From Zonotrichia leucophrys gambelii (lineage: Eukaryota > Chordata > Aves > Passeriformes > Passerellidae), in the NCBI RefSeq assembly GCF_028769735.1, contig NC_088178.1:3476001-3540000 (forward strand): 64,000 nucleotides of DNA, given 5' to 3'. The notes under the pieces were generated by a model. It saw nothing but the letters and a program-made list of their open reading frames with translations, made no database searches and was not told the origin of the DNA. Shown here in pieces: positions 14,001-23,624 of this stretch. The position numbers and the translations under genes were made by a program. Position 1 is the first letter of the stretch. Each line of letters opens with the position of its first letter.

Positions 14001-17000
14001 ACAGCTCCGTGTACGATGATCTGTGCGAGGCAGCGGGGCTGGCCAGGCCCATGGAGAGGAAAGCCTGCAAGAACAAGGCCTGTGGGCCCCAGTGGGAGCT
14101 CTCCGAGTGGTCCGAGGTAGGCTTTGCTCCCAGAGCTGAGCAGCCAGGGCTGGGGGGGCTGGAGGAAGGTGGCTTGCAAGTGTTGGGTGCTGAGGAAGCC
14201 CCTGGCCAACTGCACCCTGGTTCTCCACAAAGAGTGCCTTTATCTGTAGCTGGACTTTGCAGACAAAGTCCATTGCAAAACATTTTTTCTAAGGTAACTT
14301 CTAAAGCAGGACAGTGACCAAGTGAAAGCCCTGCCAGCAAGAAGCTTCCTCTTCTGGAGGATTCAAACTGAGGGACAATTGGAAAACTACCATGGAGATA
14401 CAAAAAAACTAAAAGTCCACTGCAGTCCCTTTGACTGACTGCTCTGGTTGTGGCCCAGTGACTTTAAACAGCAGTTTAGGCATCAGCCCATTGATGTGTG
14501 GGAGCTCTGAGTCCCAAAAAAAATAAGCAGCAAAGGTAGAGGTGGACACAGAGGCAGACACTTTTTTCTGTCCCTGGGGCCCTTCCCCTCCCTCCTACAG
14601 CAGCAGGAGGAAAACAGGAGGCGGCACAGCCGCTTCCCCACCTTGCTCCGTGCTGACTCTCTGTGTTCCTTGCAGTGCTCGGCGCGGTGCGGCGCGGCCG
14701 GGACCATGAAACGCGAGGTGCGCTGCTCCGTGGAAGCTCCGCTGTGCGATGAGTCCCGCAGGCCCAGCAGCGAGAGGGAGTGCACGGGCCCGCCCTGCGA
14801 CCGCCGCTGGACCGCCTCCGACTGGGGCCCGGTGAGTGCGGCCGGGCCGCGGCCTGGCACCCAGCGCTGGGCTGCAGGCGGGGAGCGCCTGGGCAGACCT
14901 GCTGCACATCTCTGTCGGCTCTCCCCGGGCAGGGCCAAGCTACAGAAACTAAAATAACCCTTGGTTTTCGCTCTCCTTGCTGTGTATTTTGGTTAACTGT
15001 GAGCTGGGCTCTAGTCAATAATTTGGGAAGCTCACGGTACCTGGAGAATGGAAGAGCCTTACTACATGAACATCTGAAGCCCCTTGGGATCCAGTGCAAC
15101 AGTCCCAGTGTCAGGGCTGGACTCAACTCTGCAGGCACCCCCAACCCTGCCCTGTCCAATTCCCTGCTTTCTGATGTGTCTAAATGCCTTTTGCTCTCCA
15201 AGTGCTCAGGTTCGTGTGGCGAGGGGCGCATGAGCCGCTTCATCGCGTGTCGCAACCTGGAGGGCAAGGTGATCTCCAGCTCGCAGTGTGACCCGGCCAC
15301 CAAGCCCCTGGCTGTCCACCCGTGTGGAGACAAGAACTGCCCTGCACACTGGCTGGAGCAGGAGTGGGAGCAGGTAAAGCCAAGCTCTGTGTCCTCAGAG
15401 CTCCTTTCCACCCCGTATCCCACAGGATGCGGTGGGAGCTTGGTTCCCTTGGCAGAGCACGGCTGTACCTCCAGGCATGGATCTGTATCCTTGTCCCAGC
15501 TCCTTTGAGAAAGAGGGAAGGAGCAGTGAATATCCCAGCTTGTCCCTGCCATACCCTGTAAGAACCCCAAAGTTCGTGGCATTTGCTGCCTTCCCAAGGA
15601 GCTCCACGGGAGGGCAGCAATACCTTGAGGAAACTGCTCCCACCTGGCTGCTCAGTAAAGCTGTGTTCACTCACCCCCAGAGGACACGAGTTTCTCATCA
15701 GCAAAGAGAAATTCTAAACAAAACCGGCTTAGTCTCTGATAAGTAGTAGCTGGAGGTAAACCTGAACCACAACGCAGATCCTGTGCTGGAACTCACATCC
15801 AGACCATAACAGTGTACTTGCTTCAGGGATTACACTCCAGTGAACGTGGTCCAGGTGCTCTGTTCCCCTCAACACTCAGGCTCTGCACATCTTTTTACTT
15901 TTTTTCTGTTGCTCAAGGCCAAAAGACTTCATGCTTCCCAAAACATGCTGATCCAAATCCCAGAGTATCCAATGAAACACACTGAGTCAGTTGTGAGGCT
16001 TGGGCTTTTTCTTTGAAATCTTGAGCAAAACAGGGATCCACATAGCACTAAGGAAGAAGGTTTCTAGGAAATGTGGGAAGCAGCCAAGCTCTCCTCCCTC
16101 CAATCATGGCTAAGCCTCTCTTCTCACTTTGCTCCCTTTATAGCTGCTGACTGCATTCAGCTGAGCCTCCTCCAGCACCAGTAACAAGCACAGGCTGGTT
16201 AAACCTGGCGGTTCTGTAGCCCTCCCTGTGGGTCACACACAGTCCTGAAGTGCCATTTTCAGCTGTGACCTGGCTGTGAAACTCATGAGAGCTCTGAAAG
16301 ACCAGCTGAGCTCTCCACCTTTGCTCATGCCAGCTTCTTTGCTGTGTTTCTCCACTGATGAGCTCTGAGCTTTCAGGATGACTAAGGGCAGCTGCAAGCC
16401 AGTTGTGCTGGCCCTGCTGTGGTGAAAAAAAGACTCAAAGCAGTGAAATCTCAAATTGGCAACTGCCTGCATGGGCATCAGGGAGCAGATCCTGCCTCCT
16501 GCTGCTTTTCCTGGTGGTGTCCTGAGGGAGAGAGCCCTCCCAGCTCAGCCTGCACAGCTCTGGGTTCAGCAGTGCTTGTCTGTGCACATCACCTGCACTG
16601 CACCACTTGGGTCCCCTTGGGCCCACAGAAAGCTTGGCAGGACTCCAAGATGTAGGTTGCTACATGCATTTGCTATCTGGATTTTCAGAGCAGAGCTACA
16701 CATAAAATAAGACAGGAACAGCCTCTTGCAGTCTTAGCTCTGCTCCAGGCGCCCTGTGGTAGCTGCTCTCGAGGCCAGCCAAGGTGAGCTCAGCTGAACA
16801 CTAATTACCAGCATCTGTCCCTGCTCCTGTGGCCTGGGCAGCACTTCCTCTGTCAGACTGGTGTTAGCACAGGCATTAAGCCTTCCTTCTGAGCAGAATG
16901 CCCTGTTGCCTGAAGCTGGAGCACCATTTGTCACCAGGCTGCTCTGTTCCCTCGCAGTGTGACGCCAGCTGTGGGCGAGGGGTGAAGACCCGGCTGGTGC

Positions 17001-18193
17001 TGTGCGTGGGCCTGGAGAACGGGCTGTACAGGGAGTACCCTGAGAAACGCTGTGAGACCTCTCCAAAGCCTGAGGAACAAGCTGTCTGCTTCAGGAGGCC
17101 GTGTTCAACGTGGTTCACCACCTCCTGGTCCCAGGTAGGGCTGGGGGTGGTGGGGAAGGGGAAGGGGGGTCCTCGGAGCCCTGGTTGGTGGAGCAGGACC
17201 TGTGCTGAGGCTCTCTGGCGGCCTGCTCTGCCAAGGATCTTAGTCTGGATGGGACCCCAAGTTCTGCTCTTCTGCAGAACAGGCAGCTTGATGAGAGACT
17301 GGCACACACAGGCTGGAGAAAATCTTGCAGCATGGGGGTTATTGCCTCAAGAAGAGCATCCACCACACTCCAAGCATTCAGGATAATAATGTCTCCTCTA
17401 CTTCCAGAAGTCTATGTTTTGTCTTTTCCTCTTTCCCTTAATAGTAACTGGTGAACATTTAGGGTATGGGAAGACTGGGGAGCTGTGTCTGGCTTATAGC
17501 AGCCATTTTCTCCATTTTCTGTCACAGCATCAATGCTCCAAACAAAAATGGAGCTGCATTCAATTCTGAGCTGCAGCAAAGAGATAAAAAGCAAACTCTC
17601 TCTTGTTCTGCCCCAACCCCAACTCAGGGATGCTTTCCTCCAGCAAAAAGAAAAAGGGAGAGTAAGTTTGAGATCAGTGTGGCATCTGACCCAAACTTCC
17701 TCGAGAACAGCATCCAAAGCAGGGATTGGGAGACCTCAGTAGGGCAAAGAACTTGGGAGCTGTAGAAAACCAGAAAATGCCTCTCATGCTCTCTCTGCTG
17801 TTTCTTGACCCCGGCAGTGCAGCAAGACGTGCGGTGCTGGCGTGCGCCTGCGGGAGGTGAAATGCTACCAGGGGGAGGCGCTGGCTCAGGGCTGTGACCC
17901 CGCGGCCAAGCCAGAGGCCAGGCAGATGTGCCAACTCCAGCCCTGCCCCACGGAGGCACCAGGTACGTCCGGGAGGGCAGGGAGGTGGAGGAGCCCATGG
18001 CTTTGTCCCTGATGTCCATGCTGGGGAAGCACATCTCCTTTGTAACCCCTTCTGTGTGTGCTTCTGCTCCCCAGAAGATGCCTGTGAAGACAAAGCGACG
18101 GCCAACTGCGTGCTGGTGCTGAAGGTGAAGCTGTGCTCACACTGGTACTACAGGAAGGCCTGCTGCTGGTCCTGTCGCCTCAAGTCATCCTGA
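4882..18193 (+). CDS. ADAMTSL2-like secreted matrix glycoprotein gene (17 coding exons; likely ADAMTSL2 ohnologue)
   Basis: Joining 17 exons from 4882 to the TGA at 18191-18193 gives 2904 bases in one frame, 967 residues plus stop, before any signal peptide; human ADAMTSL2 is 951. Order: TSP1 repeat 1 (about residues 19-73), cysteine-rich module with a [11 protein letters not shown] motif (about 175-185), spacer (about 198-290), divergent linker (about 290-580), TSP1 repeats 2-7 (about 585-925), PLAC domain (about 930-967). There is no metalloprotease domain, as expected of ADAMTS-like proteins. Family knowledge: ADAMTSL2 is an extracellular-matrix glycoprotein that binds fibrillin-1 and LTBP1 and restrains TGF-beta signalling; human mutations cause geleophysic dysplasia. 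Domain order and many stretches (for example [16 protein letters not shown]) match ADAMTSL2, but many positions differ and the neighbour is FAM163A rather than FAM163B, so I infer a paralogue. The matrix role here is inferred from the family. Confidence 0.9.
7083..7158 (+). CDS. ADAMTSL2-like exon c3: end of TSP1 repeat 1
   Basis: The acceptor is CTTTTCAG before 7083 and the donor GTGGGA at 7159. Its 76 bases complete the split Arg codon and leave phase 0. It encodes a GTNSTMC segment with an N-glycosylation sequon (NST) and ends YQLCQQQ, matching the end of the first TSP1 repeat in ADAMTSL2. Confidence 0.88.
7672..7774 (+). CDS. ADAMTSL2-like exon c4: start of the cysteine-rich module
   Basis: The acceptor is CTCCATAG before 7672 and the donor GTGGGT at 7775. 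It reads in phase 0 to phase 1, starting PCPA, then [17 protein letters not shown] and MPLYP, which aligns with the ADAMTSL2 stretch that follows TSP1 repeat 1. Confidence 0.9.
8410..8555 (+). CDS. ADAMTSL2-like exon c5: cysteine-rich module
   Basis: The acceptor is CCCTGCAG before 8410 and the donor GTGAGG at 8556; 146 bases, phase 1 to phase 0. It encodes [17 protein letters not shown], then DGTSCKD and GVCINGKCE, a typical ADAMTS/ADAMTSL cysteine-rich segment. Confidence 0.93.
8763..8886 (+). CDS. ADAMTSL2-like exon c6: cysteine-rich module with CGGDGSTC
   Basis: The acceptor is CTTTGCAG before 8763 and the donor GTACTC at 8887. It encodes [10 protein letters not shown], then [11 protein letters not shown], the hallmark that closes the ADAMTS cysteine-rich domain and opens the spacer. 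Human ADAMTSL2 has CGICQGDGSSC here, one of the differences suggesting a paralogue. Confidence 0.93.
10135..10215 (+). CDS. ADAMTSL2-like exon c7: spacer
   Basis: The acceptor is TTCCTCAG before 10135 and the donor GTGAGC at 10216; 81 bases, phase 1 to phase 1. It encodes [20 protein letters not shown], the conserved beginning of the ADAMTS spacer, which adopts a beta-sandwich fold in the family. Confidence 0.93.
10527..10702 (+). CDS. ADAMTSL2-like exon c8: spacer
   Basis: The acceptor is CTTTGAAG before 10527 and the donor GTATGT at 10703; 176 bases ending in phase 0. It encodes [32 protein letters not shown] and the conserved [11 protein letters not shown], matching the ADAMTSL2 spacer closely. 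Confidence 0.94.
10956..11385 (+). CDS. ADAMTSL2-like exon c9: end of spacer and acidic linker
   Basis: The acceptor is TTCCTCCAG before 10956. It begins [17 protein letters not shown] (end of spacer) and runs into a Pro-rich then acidic linker with a run of six Glu at about 11337-11354 and sequons NAT and NST. Two donors keep phase 1: GTTGGT at 11386 (used here) or GTGGAG at 11368. The linker part has little similarity to ADAMTSL2. Confidence 0.8.
11605..11692 (+). mobile_element. CR1 LINE 3' fragment
   Basis: Sequence of the type GGTTGGACTTGATGATCTC followed by AAAGGTCTTTTC and TCTGTGATCCTG is the typical avian CR1 3' end in sense orientation. It lies in the intron between exons c9 and c10 of the ADAMTSL2-like gene. 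Confidence 0.8.
12055..12463 (+). CDS. ADAMTSL2-like exon c10: basic, divergent linker
   Basis: The acceptor is TAATTCCAG before 12055 and the donor GTGGCA at 12464; 409 bases, phase 1 to phase 2. The frame is open throughout and Arg-rich ([23 protein letters not shown]), with three sequons (NAT, NSS, NSS). It occupies the place of the Asn/Ser-rich linker of ADAMTSL2 but is not recognisably similar. Support is splice sites, phase and position. Confidence 0.75.
13172..13278 (+). CDS. ADAMTSL2-like exon c11: start of TSP1 repeat 2
   Basis: The acceptor is TTTCCACAG before 13172 and the donor GTAGGT at 13279. It encodes [20 protein letters not shown], then [16 protein letters not shown], the beginning of the second TSP1 repeat and very like ADAMTSL2 (ADMYRWK). 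Confidence 0.94.
13455..13581 (+). CDS. ADAMTSL2-like exon c12: TSP1 repeat 2
   Basis: The acceptor is GCCCAGCAG before 13455 and the donor GTGAGT at 13582; phase 1 to phase 2. It encodes [20 protein letters not shown] and [10 protein letters not shown], nearly identical to ADAMTSL2 and the strongest family identifier in the gene. Confidence 0.96.
13903..14116 (+). CDS. ADAMTSL2-like exon c13: TSP1 repeat 3 and start of repeat 4
   Basis: The acceptor is CTCGTGGAG before 13903 and the donor GTAGGC at 14117; 214 bases ending in phase 0. It encodes [20 protein letters not shown], then [14 protein letters not shown] and [12 protein letters not shown]. The C-mannosylation and O-fucosylation motifs are intact. 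Confidence 0.95.
14676..14831 (+). CDS. ADAMTSL2-like exon c14: TSP1 repeat 4 and start of repeat 5
   Basis: The acceptor is TCCTTGCAG before 14676 and the donor GTGAGT at 14832; 52 whole codons. It encodes [17 protein letters not shown], then [17 protein letters not shown]. The exon is very GC-rich. The usual glycine pattern after the second Cys is altered (CGAAG), which may affect O-fucosylation of this repeat. Confidence 0.94.
15203..15373 (+). CDS. ADAMTSL2-like exon c15: TSP1 repeat 5 and start of repeat 6
   Basis: The acceptor is CTCTCCAAG before 15203 and the donor GTAAAG at 15374; 57 whole codons. It encodes [16 protein letters not shown] and [17 protein letters not shown]; the second stretch is nearly invariant in ADAMTSL2. 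Confidence 0.95.
16958..17134 (+). CDS. ADAMTSL2-like exon c16: TSP1 repeat 6 and start of repeat 7
   Basis: The acceptor is CCCTCGCAG before 16958 and the donor GTAGGG at 17135; 59 whole codons. It encodes [31 protein letters not shown] and the start of the last TSP1 repeat (TSWSQ). Confidence 0.95.
17818..17962 (+). CDS. ADAMTSL2-like exon c17: TSP1 repeat 7
   Basis: The acceptor is CCCCGGCAG before 17818 and the donor GTACGT at 17963. It encodes [19 protein letters not shown] and [10 protein letters not shown], matching the last ADAMTSL2 TSP1 repeat. Confidence 0.95.
18075..18193 (+). CDS. ADAMTSL2-like exon c18: PLAC domain and stop codon
   Basis: The acceptor is GCTCCCCAG before 18075 and the TGA is at 18191-18193. 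It encodes the six-cysteine PLAC module ([11 protein letters not shown], then [15 protein letters not shown]), the usual C-terminus of ADAMTSL proteins. Confidence 0.95.
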
Positions 18194-18595
18194 GCACTGC
18201 CAGGCCCTACTTTCCTTCCAAGTCCAGGGGCAGCAGCCCCCTCAAGCCAGACTTTCCACCTGAAGCCACCCCACTTGGCCTGATGTGGAGCCAGTCCCTG
18301 TAGAGCAGCCTGCTCAGCGAGGAAGGATTTTTATGACTTAGTCATCACTGTTCCCTCTCCACCGAGAGGGTTTTACACAAGACAAACCATCAGTGCCTAG
18401 AAAGCTACTGAGGAGTGAGTTGGGAGAGCCTGTCCCTGCTGTCACCGTGTCCAAGGGCACCAAGGCCAGCCTGCAGCAGGGCAGGGACGGCAGCATCCCT
18501 CTGCTCTGCCCTGCAGGCTTCCTACTACAAGGGCAACTGCCAAAACACACCGAAAAATTCTCACAATAAAGAGATAAACTATAAAACTGTGGATT
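18194..18595 (+). terminator. 3'UTR and polyadenylation signal of the ADAMTSL2-like gene
   Basis: After the stop, the first canonical AATAAA on this strand is at 18565-18570, so the transcript probably ends near 18590. The 3'UTR would be about 400 bases. The exact cleavage site cannot be seen. Confidence 0.65.
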
Positions 18596-18781
18596 TGGGA
18601 TGCATGTGCCTAGGCCAGAGCTAAGGGAGGAGCAGGGCACACAAGAGGAGCAGGAGCAGGAAGGGTGGGGAGGAAAAACCCTTGCACCAGTAGAGCTTCC
18701 AGGCAGCACTGGATAAAGCCCTTTTGGTGTTGCCTGCCAAAAGAACAGAAACCACTTCTGGTTTGTATTTCAAAGTCCTCA

Positions 18782-21310
18782 TTTATTTCTGACATTGAAT
18801 TTGGACCCATAGCTGAGCAACAAAGACAGAGAATAGTAACAGGAGGAATCTGAAGTGGAAAAAAACCTGGGATCCCTGCCCCTACCCCATCCTGTTCTTC
18901 CACCAGCTCCCAAACCCTCTAATTCTCAGCTGCATCCCCCGTGTTTTCAGCCCTGCCAGACTCACCCATTTCCCTGTAGCCATGCCAGACCCAGGGTGTG
19001 TGTTGGCTGCAAGGCCAACCCTCATCTTGGCCATCTGGCTGCTCTGGAACTGCCTCCCCAGCCTTGGCGCCTGTTAGCCCGTGACAGGTCACGCTTAATT
19101 TGCTTGTGACGAAGATGACAGTGGAGTGGCCTTCCTTCAACCACAAGGGTGACCCCCAGAAGTGTGTTACCCCCACCCTCTGGAGGTCATGGCACTGCCA
19201 TGGTGCTGGAAAGCCTTTCTGTGTGTGCCAAGAGGTAGAGTTGGATGCCGGGAGCCGCCGTGTCCATGTGCTCTGTGCCCGCCAAGGGGACGGCATCCAG
19301 AGACCACGGGGCTGTCTGGCAGGGACCATGCTGGGACACATTAACTTCTCCTGGCTCCCAGCACGATGAGACCTAGCTGAGCAGATGCTCTAGTGGCAAA
19401 GAATGGGATTTATCAAGTTAGCCAAGATTTTCTTCCAGTTACAGACCATGTTTTCAGGGAGGAGCACTGGCTAGATGGGAGGCAGGAGCTGCAGACTATT
19501 GACCAGTGGGATCCAGAGAGCTTTGCTGCTGGTAACTTTCATCTTCCCTCCTGCCTGCCCTTAGTGTCAGAGGACATTAAAACCTGCTATCACTATTTGG
19601 AGAATGGACAGAGACTCTGAAAGCAATGCAGCCAGACAGAGTCTCCAGATAATGGAAATGCAATGTCTTTTTGGGCTGGAGGTGGGGGAGATGGTGCATA
19701 ACATTTGCTCAGAAGTGTGTGTAAAATGCAGGCTGGGGCAAGGTGTTTGGTTACAAGGACCATCACCATGTTTTGTGATGTTTTGGCTGCTTTCTTCAGA
19801 GAACTGCCAAGGCATGGGCAGGTCCAATGTGTACATCAGCCTGGTAAAGTGGATATTTGAGGCTGGTGCACTGTGTGCCTCTGTGCTGAGACCTACTTTT
19901 TCTGTGTGTGAGCGGGGAGGTCAAGTCCAAATCCTTTTGTGAGCAGTGGGATCATTTCTAAATTGCAGTGGTGAAAATAAAATCCCACCACTCACGTTTC
20001 TGAGCAGTCCTACCCTATATTGCAAAGGCATGGCAAGGGTTTCCTGTCACTGCCTCCAACAGCATCCGCAGGGATCACTGCTGTCCCCGTCCCTCCTCCC
20101 TGCCGTGAATGGGAAGTGCTCAGCAGAGCAGTCCTGCACTGGTTGCTATGGAAGTGCCTGGGAATGATGGAGATGTCCCTTTAGTAATTTTTCACCTAAT
20201 TTGATTTATGGAGGAAGAAGAAACTTTCCCACATTCATTTTTGCAGAAAGGCAGAGTCACTGGCTGTCACTGCCGGCTGCAGTGCCTGTGAACCCACGTT
20301 CACAACATGTTCAAGACACATTCGGGTCTTGCACCCTCTTCTTCGAGAAGCAAAAGCAGGGGGACCCCAACCACCTGAACATCATTCTCCAGTGGGAGTG
20401 CCCTGCAAAGAAGGCATGAGCCAGTGGGCTCTGCTGTTGCTGTCAAAAGCAAAATCCATCCTAAAGCCAACCTTTCTCTGGCTGTCGGAGCTGTCAGGGT
20501 GGGGCTTTGAAAGCTGAAGGTGACCAAAACTGTGGTTATTTAGGAATTCAATTCTTCCCATAAGTAAAATCTTGCCATATTCATGGGTCCAAGTTAAAAT
20601 TGTTCCTAAGAAAGCTTGTGAAGAGTAGAAGAGGTGGGGGCTTAGGCCGCAGAAGGACTGGCCTGTGCCTGTTAGCGTGGGTGAGCTCTTTTGCAAGGAA
20701 CTTTGCCTCCCCCGGCAGTGACCTAAATTCATGTCCCGAACTTCTTCAGCACGTGCAAAGACCGAAGCAGGTGGGAGACGGTGCCCTATCTTACACTTGA
20801 ACAGAAAAGCAAACTGCTAGCGGCAGCTGACGCAGCACGAGGGGAGCAGGACGACCTGGATCTTCCCTTCTTCACTTCCCCACGGCTGAGGAGTGCTGCC
20901 ATGCCCTGCTGGGCACTGGGATTCACGGGGATGGCAGCTGGCCCTGGATGATCAGCCCATTGCTCCGTGTGCCATCACCTCAGCTGGCTGCATGGGGACA
21001 CCGAAGGCCTCACTGGGCTCAGGGAGCCGGGGGTAATTAGATTAGGTTGTACTGTACATAGCCCTCGTTAGACAAGTCCCTTTGGGAGAGAGAGTAGATA
21101 ATAATGACACTTATGATGGGTTCGGAGGTGGCCGGTTCAGCGTTGCCCTTTGAGGTCTCACTCGCCTTCTGGCCCGGCCGTGCTGGGCGCCTCAGCAGGG
21201 CCGCGCTGGCCTCGGGCTGGGCTGCGGGCTCCTCTCCTCAAAACCAAGTGAAAAGCCCCTTCCCTGGAGCGGTGCCAGCCGGGGACACCCTGTGCTAGTG
21301 GCAATGGTGA
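18782..21310 (-). terminator. FAM163A: FAM163A 3'UTR and putative polyadenylation signal
   Basis: Downstream of the FAM163A stop on the minus strand, the only AATAAA I find is at 18782-18787 (TTTATT on the plus strand). This gives a 3'UTR of about 2.5 kb, in keeping with the long 3'UTR of this family. It would end roughly 200 bases from the end of the convergent ADAMTSL2-like gene. No other gene is convincing here; short open frames near 19.1 and 20.3 kb are probably chance. Confidence 0.5.
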
Positions 21311-22687
<1,377 letters not shown>

Positions 22688-23149
22688 CTGCAAGGCAGGG
22701 ACACAAAACTCACCTTTCCTGGTTTTGTCATCACATCATGGACGTGAGCCCCACAAGCCATCACAAAATATTGCATCCTCACTCCCCTCTCCCCAACTGG
22801 AAAAGCATCATCCAATATTATCCTTCTCTTAGTGAGAGGACACCTGAGATGCAGCATCACATCCCCTCACTGTTATTGCTGCTCTGGCTTGGGGTCTTTG
22901 TCAAACACCCACTGGCAAAACCTCACCCTTACTGAGCCAAAAGGGATGATTTCCACCCTCCTAGCAAAAAATCCAATTTCTGCTTCAAAATGCAGGAACA
23001 GACCTGGACTTTTCACCAAGCAAAGCCAAAGGGGAGCCTCTGAACTCCACAACAGTCTGAGCCCAAAAATGGCACCCTGGCTGCCTGTCAGGCACTTAGC
23101 AAGCAGCCCCCACCCCATTCCCATGCCATGGCACCCAGGGGATACTCAC

Positions 23150-23172
23150 GTTCAGTGACGGAGGCGTTGGAC
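23150..23172 (-). other. FAM163A: Putative 23-base 5'UTR micro-exon of FAM163A
   Basis: On the minus strand a strong acceptor (CTTCTTGCAG) and a strong donor (GTGAGT) flank 23 bases that hold no ATG. Its position just upstream of the first coding exon suggests a small leader exon. This rests on splice-site appearance only. Confidence 0.45.
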
Positions 23173-23528
23173 CTGCAAGAAGTGGAGGGAGAGGTTAGAC
23201 ACGGGCTGACAGCTCCCCTTGCACCTGCCTGCCTTTCCCCATTTCCCAAGAATTTGCCTTGATCTGGGATGTGCAGGAGGCCCTGCTTCACCCCCCTGTC
23301 ATTTTCTCTAATTTGAAGCAGGGAAAGGAGGCATTTCCCAAGCCCTACAGGAACAGGGCGCAGGCCTGGCTTAGTCAGCACTTGGCCTTTTCCGCTTTAA
23401 AATTTATTACAAAGGAGGCGGATGCATCATTGTGCTGATGTTTTAGGTGCCGCTGGGAAACGAAATCTCTCCTCCATCCCCTCCAGGAGCCCCAGCATCC
23501 CCCTCCATCCCTCCCCAGGGACACTTAC

Positions 23529-23624
23529 CCAGAAAAGGACAGGCAGGATGTCACAGTCACACTGGCCCCGGGCCGGACAGTGGGGTCAGGCAGCACCACA
23601 TGGCCACAGGGAGACTCAACAGCC
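23529..23624 (-). other. FAM163A: Putative 96-base 5'UTR exon of FAM163A with a uORF
   Basis: On the minus strand the segment is bounded by an acceptor CTCCCTCCCAG and a perfect donor GTAAGT. It contains an ATG followed by 13 codons and a TGA (MWCCLTPLSGPGPV), a possible regulatory upstream ORF. Evidence is splice-site strength and location. Confidence 0.45.

Noticed and set aside
14476..15597. Minus-strand 373-codon frame
   Set aside because: Overlaps two well-supported plus-strand TSP1 exons; an antisense shadow in GC-rich DNA.
4882..18193. Assignment as a true ADAMTS protease, papilin or ADAMTSL4/6
   Set aside because: No metalloprotease or disintegrin domain, no Kunitz domains, and TSP1 2-3 plus PLAC match ADAMTSL2 far better.
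19100..19369. Plus-strand open frame of 89 codons
   Set aside because: Antisense to the FAM163A 3'UTR with no domain or splice support.
20201..20419. Plus-strand frame ending FFEKQKQGDPNHLNIILQWE, looking protein-like
   Set aside because: No recognised family, no splice signals, and it lies in the FAM163A 3'UTR; probably chance.
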